A stretch of DNA of 39,203 nucleotides from Hyphococcus sp. (GTDB taxonomy: Bacteria > Pseudomonadota > Alphaproteobacteria > Caulobacterales > Parvularculaceae): the NCBI GenBank assembly GCA_021776345.1, contig JAJFGC010000160.1, forward strand, positions 1-39,203. The letters are read 5' to 3'. Position 1 is the first letter of the stretch. Every line of letters begins with the position of its first letter. Positions 37,506-39,203 of this stretch are shown in pieces. The notes under the pieces were generated by a model, which searched no databases, had not been told where the DNA came from, and worked only from the letters and a program-made list of their open reading frames with translations. The position numbers were made by a program, and so were the translations under genes.

Positions 37506-39203
37506 ATGAGTGAAACGGCGACAAAAATGGTTTCTGGCGTTGCACAGGTTAGCGCCGAGGCAGCCTGGCGAGCGCATGGGCGGTTAGCGGTCTACGGCGC
37601 CCCTGAAGGCGCCGACGCCATGGCCGTTGCGGATGCCGCAAGGGCGCGCCAAGGGCTTGTCGCTCATATTGCGCGCGATGGCGCGCGCGCTGCGTCAATT
37701 ATCAGCGCCTTGTCTTTCTTCGCCCCCGACATTCCGGTGATCGAATATCCTGCCTGGGATTGCCTGCCTTATGATCGCGTGTCTCCTTCAGGCGCTGTTT
37801 CTTCACGGCGCATGGCGGCGCTCGCGACGATCGCATCCCTTAAAGACGCCGGCGCGTTCATCCTCGTGACCTCGATCAATGCGGTCACACAAAAGATGCC
37901 GCCCAGGGACGTTATCAAAAAGGCCGCGATGTCGCTGGCGCCCGGTGCAACGATCAATATGGACGATCTTACCGTATATCTAGCCGGTAACGGCTATGCA
38001 CGCTCTTCAACTGTACGCGAAGCCGGTGAGTTTGCGGTGCGCGGCGGGCTTGTTGATATATTCCCGCCGGGCGCCGACGAACCGGTTCGCCTCGATTTTT
38101 TTGGCGACAGCCTGGAATCGGTTCGCGCCTTTGACGCCGCCAGCCAACGCACGACCAAACAGCTCGGTCGGTTCGATCTTTCGGCGGCCTCAGAAATTCT
38201 GATCACAGATGAAACCGTGAAGCGGTTTCGCACAGGATTCGTCAAGATTTTTGGCGCGGCTGGTGATGACCCACTTTATGAGGCGATCAGCGCCGGGCGG
38301 ATGCATGCTGGCGCCGAACATTGGCTGCCGCTCTTCTATGAAGAGACGGAAACCCTGTTCGATTTCATTGATGATGGGCTGATTTTTGAAGATCATTTGG
38401 CCGACGAGGCCGCAGACAGTCGCTTTGCGGCGATTAAAGATCATTATGAGGCGCGAGCTGAAGATGCCGGCGCGGCGCGTCCGAAGAACTCAGAATTTTC
38501 TGCGCCTGCCTATCGGCCATTACCGCCTGATCTACTGTATCTGACACCGGACGAATGGCGGACACGCCTTGCAAATGCAAACCTGCGTCCACTCTCGCCT
38601 TTTGCGCCGCCGGAAAATGAGCGGTGCTATAATCTTAAGGCGAAGATAGGGCGCAGTTTCGCGGCAGAACGGGCAGCCGAAAAAACAAATGTTTTTGATG
38701 GCGTCATTGCCCATGTGAATACGCTTACCGATGCAGGAAAAAAAACGATTATCGCCTGTTGGTCGGAAGGGTCTGCGGACCGTATGCGCACGGTGATCGG
38801 GGATCATGGCGCCGGTGATATGGCGCATGCGAAAAACTGGACCGACGCAAGCGCACTATTACAAACAGCCGTTCTCGGCCTTGAAAGCGGATTTGAGACG
38901 GCGGACGCTGCGTTCATTTCAGAGCAGGACATTCTTGGCGATCGACTGGTGCGCCGGTCACGCAAAAAGCGCGCAGAGAATTTCCTCACCGAGGCCTCAA
39001 GCATTTCTATCGGCGACCTTGTCGTTCATGTGGAACACGGCTTTGGCCGCTATGAAGGGCTCAAGACACTTGAAGTGCAGGACGCCCCTCATGATTGTCT
39101 GCATTTAGGATATCATGGCGGCGACAAGCTGTTCCTGCCAGTTGAGAACATCGATCTGCTATCCCGGTTTGGCGCAGAAGACGCGGGCCAACAGCTCGAC
39201 AAG
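37506..39203 (+). CDS. mfd: Transcription-repair coupling factor Mfd, 3' truncated by window edge
   Basis: Open frame of 566 codons to the window end, absent from the ORF track: IPVIEYPAWDCLPYDRVSPSGAVSSRRMAALATIA...GDLVVHVEHGFGRYEGLKTLEV...DKLFLPVENIDLLSRF. Confidence 0.95.
   Translation, partial: MSETATKMVSGVAQVSAEAAWRAHGRLAVYGAPEGADAMAVADAARARQGLVAHIARDGARAASIISALSFFAPDIPVIEYPAWDCLPYDRVSPSGAVSSRRMAALATIASLKDAGAFILVTSINAVTQKMPPRDVIKKAAMSLAPGATINMDDLTVYLAGNGYARSSTVREAGEFAVRGGLVDIFPPGADEPVRLDFFGDSLESVRAFDAASQRTTKQLGRFDLSAASEILITDETVKRFRTGFVKIFGAAGDDPLYEAISAGRMHAGAEHWLPLFYEETETLFDFIDDGLIFEDHLADEAADSRFAAIKDHYEARAEDAGAARPKNSEFSAPAYRPLPPDLLYLTPDEWRTRLANANLRPLSPFAPPENERCYNLKAKIGRSFAAERAAEKTNVFDGVIAHVNTLTDAGKKTIIACWSEGSADRMRTVIGDHGAGDMAHAKNWTDASALLQTAVLGLESGFETADAAFISEQDILGDRLVRRSRKKRAENFLTEASSISIGDLVVHVEHGFGRYEGLKTLEVQDAPHDCLHLGYHGGDKLFLPVENIDLLSRFGAEDAGQQLDK

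Overview
The window is 39.2 kb of compact, mostly housekeeping chromosome. Gene content and order look alphaproteobacterial (ATP12 chaperone gene, short ProS, recG-sdhE-mfd neighbourhood); this taxonomic reading is an inference. It opens inside rplN and runs through the spc/alpha ribosomal operons (rplX, rplE, rpsN, rpsH, rplF, rplR, rpsE, rpmD, rplO, secY, adk, rpsM, rpsK, rpoA, rplQ), ending at a good intrinsic terminator. A tightly coupled run follows: Do-family protease, rarA, fatty-acid/sterol hydroxylase, crcB, rluC-type synthase, ATP12. Then come an EF-hand protein, an NAD-dependent epimerase, lipB, a lone FliN/SpoA-domain protein, tRNA-Leu(GAG), two small exported ORFs, YceI, proS, a lipoprotein amidase, lolC, a SnoaL/NTF2-like ORF, lolD, a cyclopropane-fatty-acid synthase (cfa), a photolyase gene (phr), a coiled-coil membrane ORF, kdsD, kdsA, galU, a DUF3089 protein, DUF502, recG, sdhE, an APC permease, a DUF2007-like ORF and the start of mfd. 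I see no CRISPR array, prophage, transposon or recognisable defence system, and no clear new multi-gene system. The best leads for a second look are: (i) a leader upstream of mfd with one 8-nt arm and two identical complements, next to a strong hairpin; (ii) an ECF-sigma (RpoE/ChrR-type) promoter-like sequence almost touching the photolyase start codon; (iii) a DUF3089 alpha/beta-hydrolase with Gly at the nucleophile position; (iv) a SnoaL-like ORF between lolC and lolD; (v) three convergent gene pairs whose stop codons overlap in a 4-nt YTAR motif; (vi) a perfect DnaA-box 9-mer between recG and sdhE.
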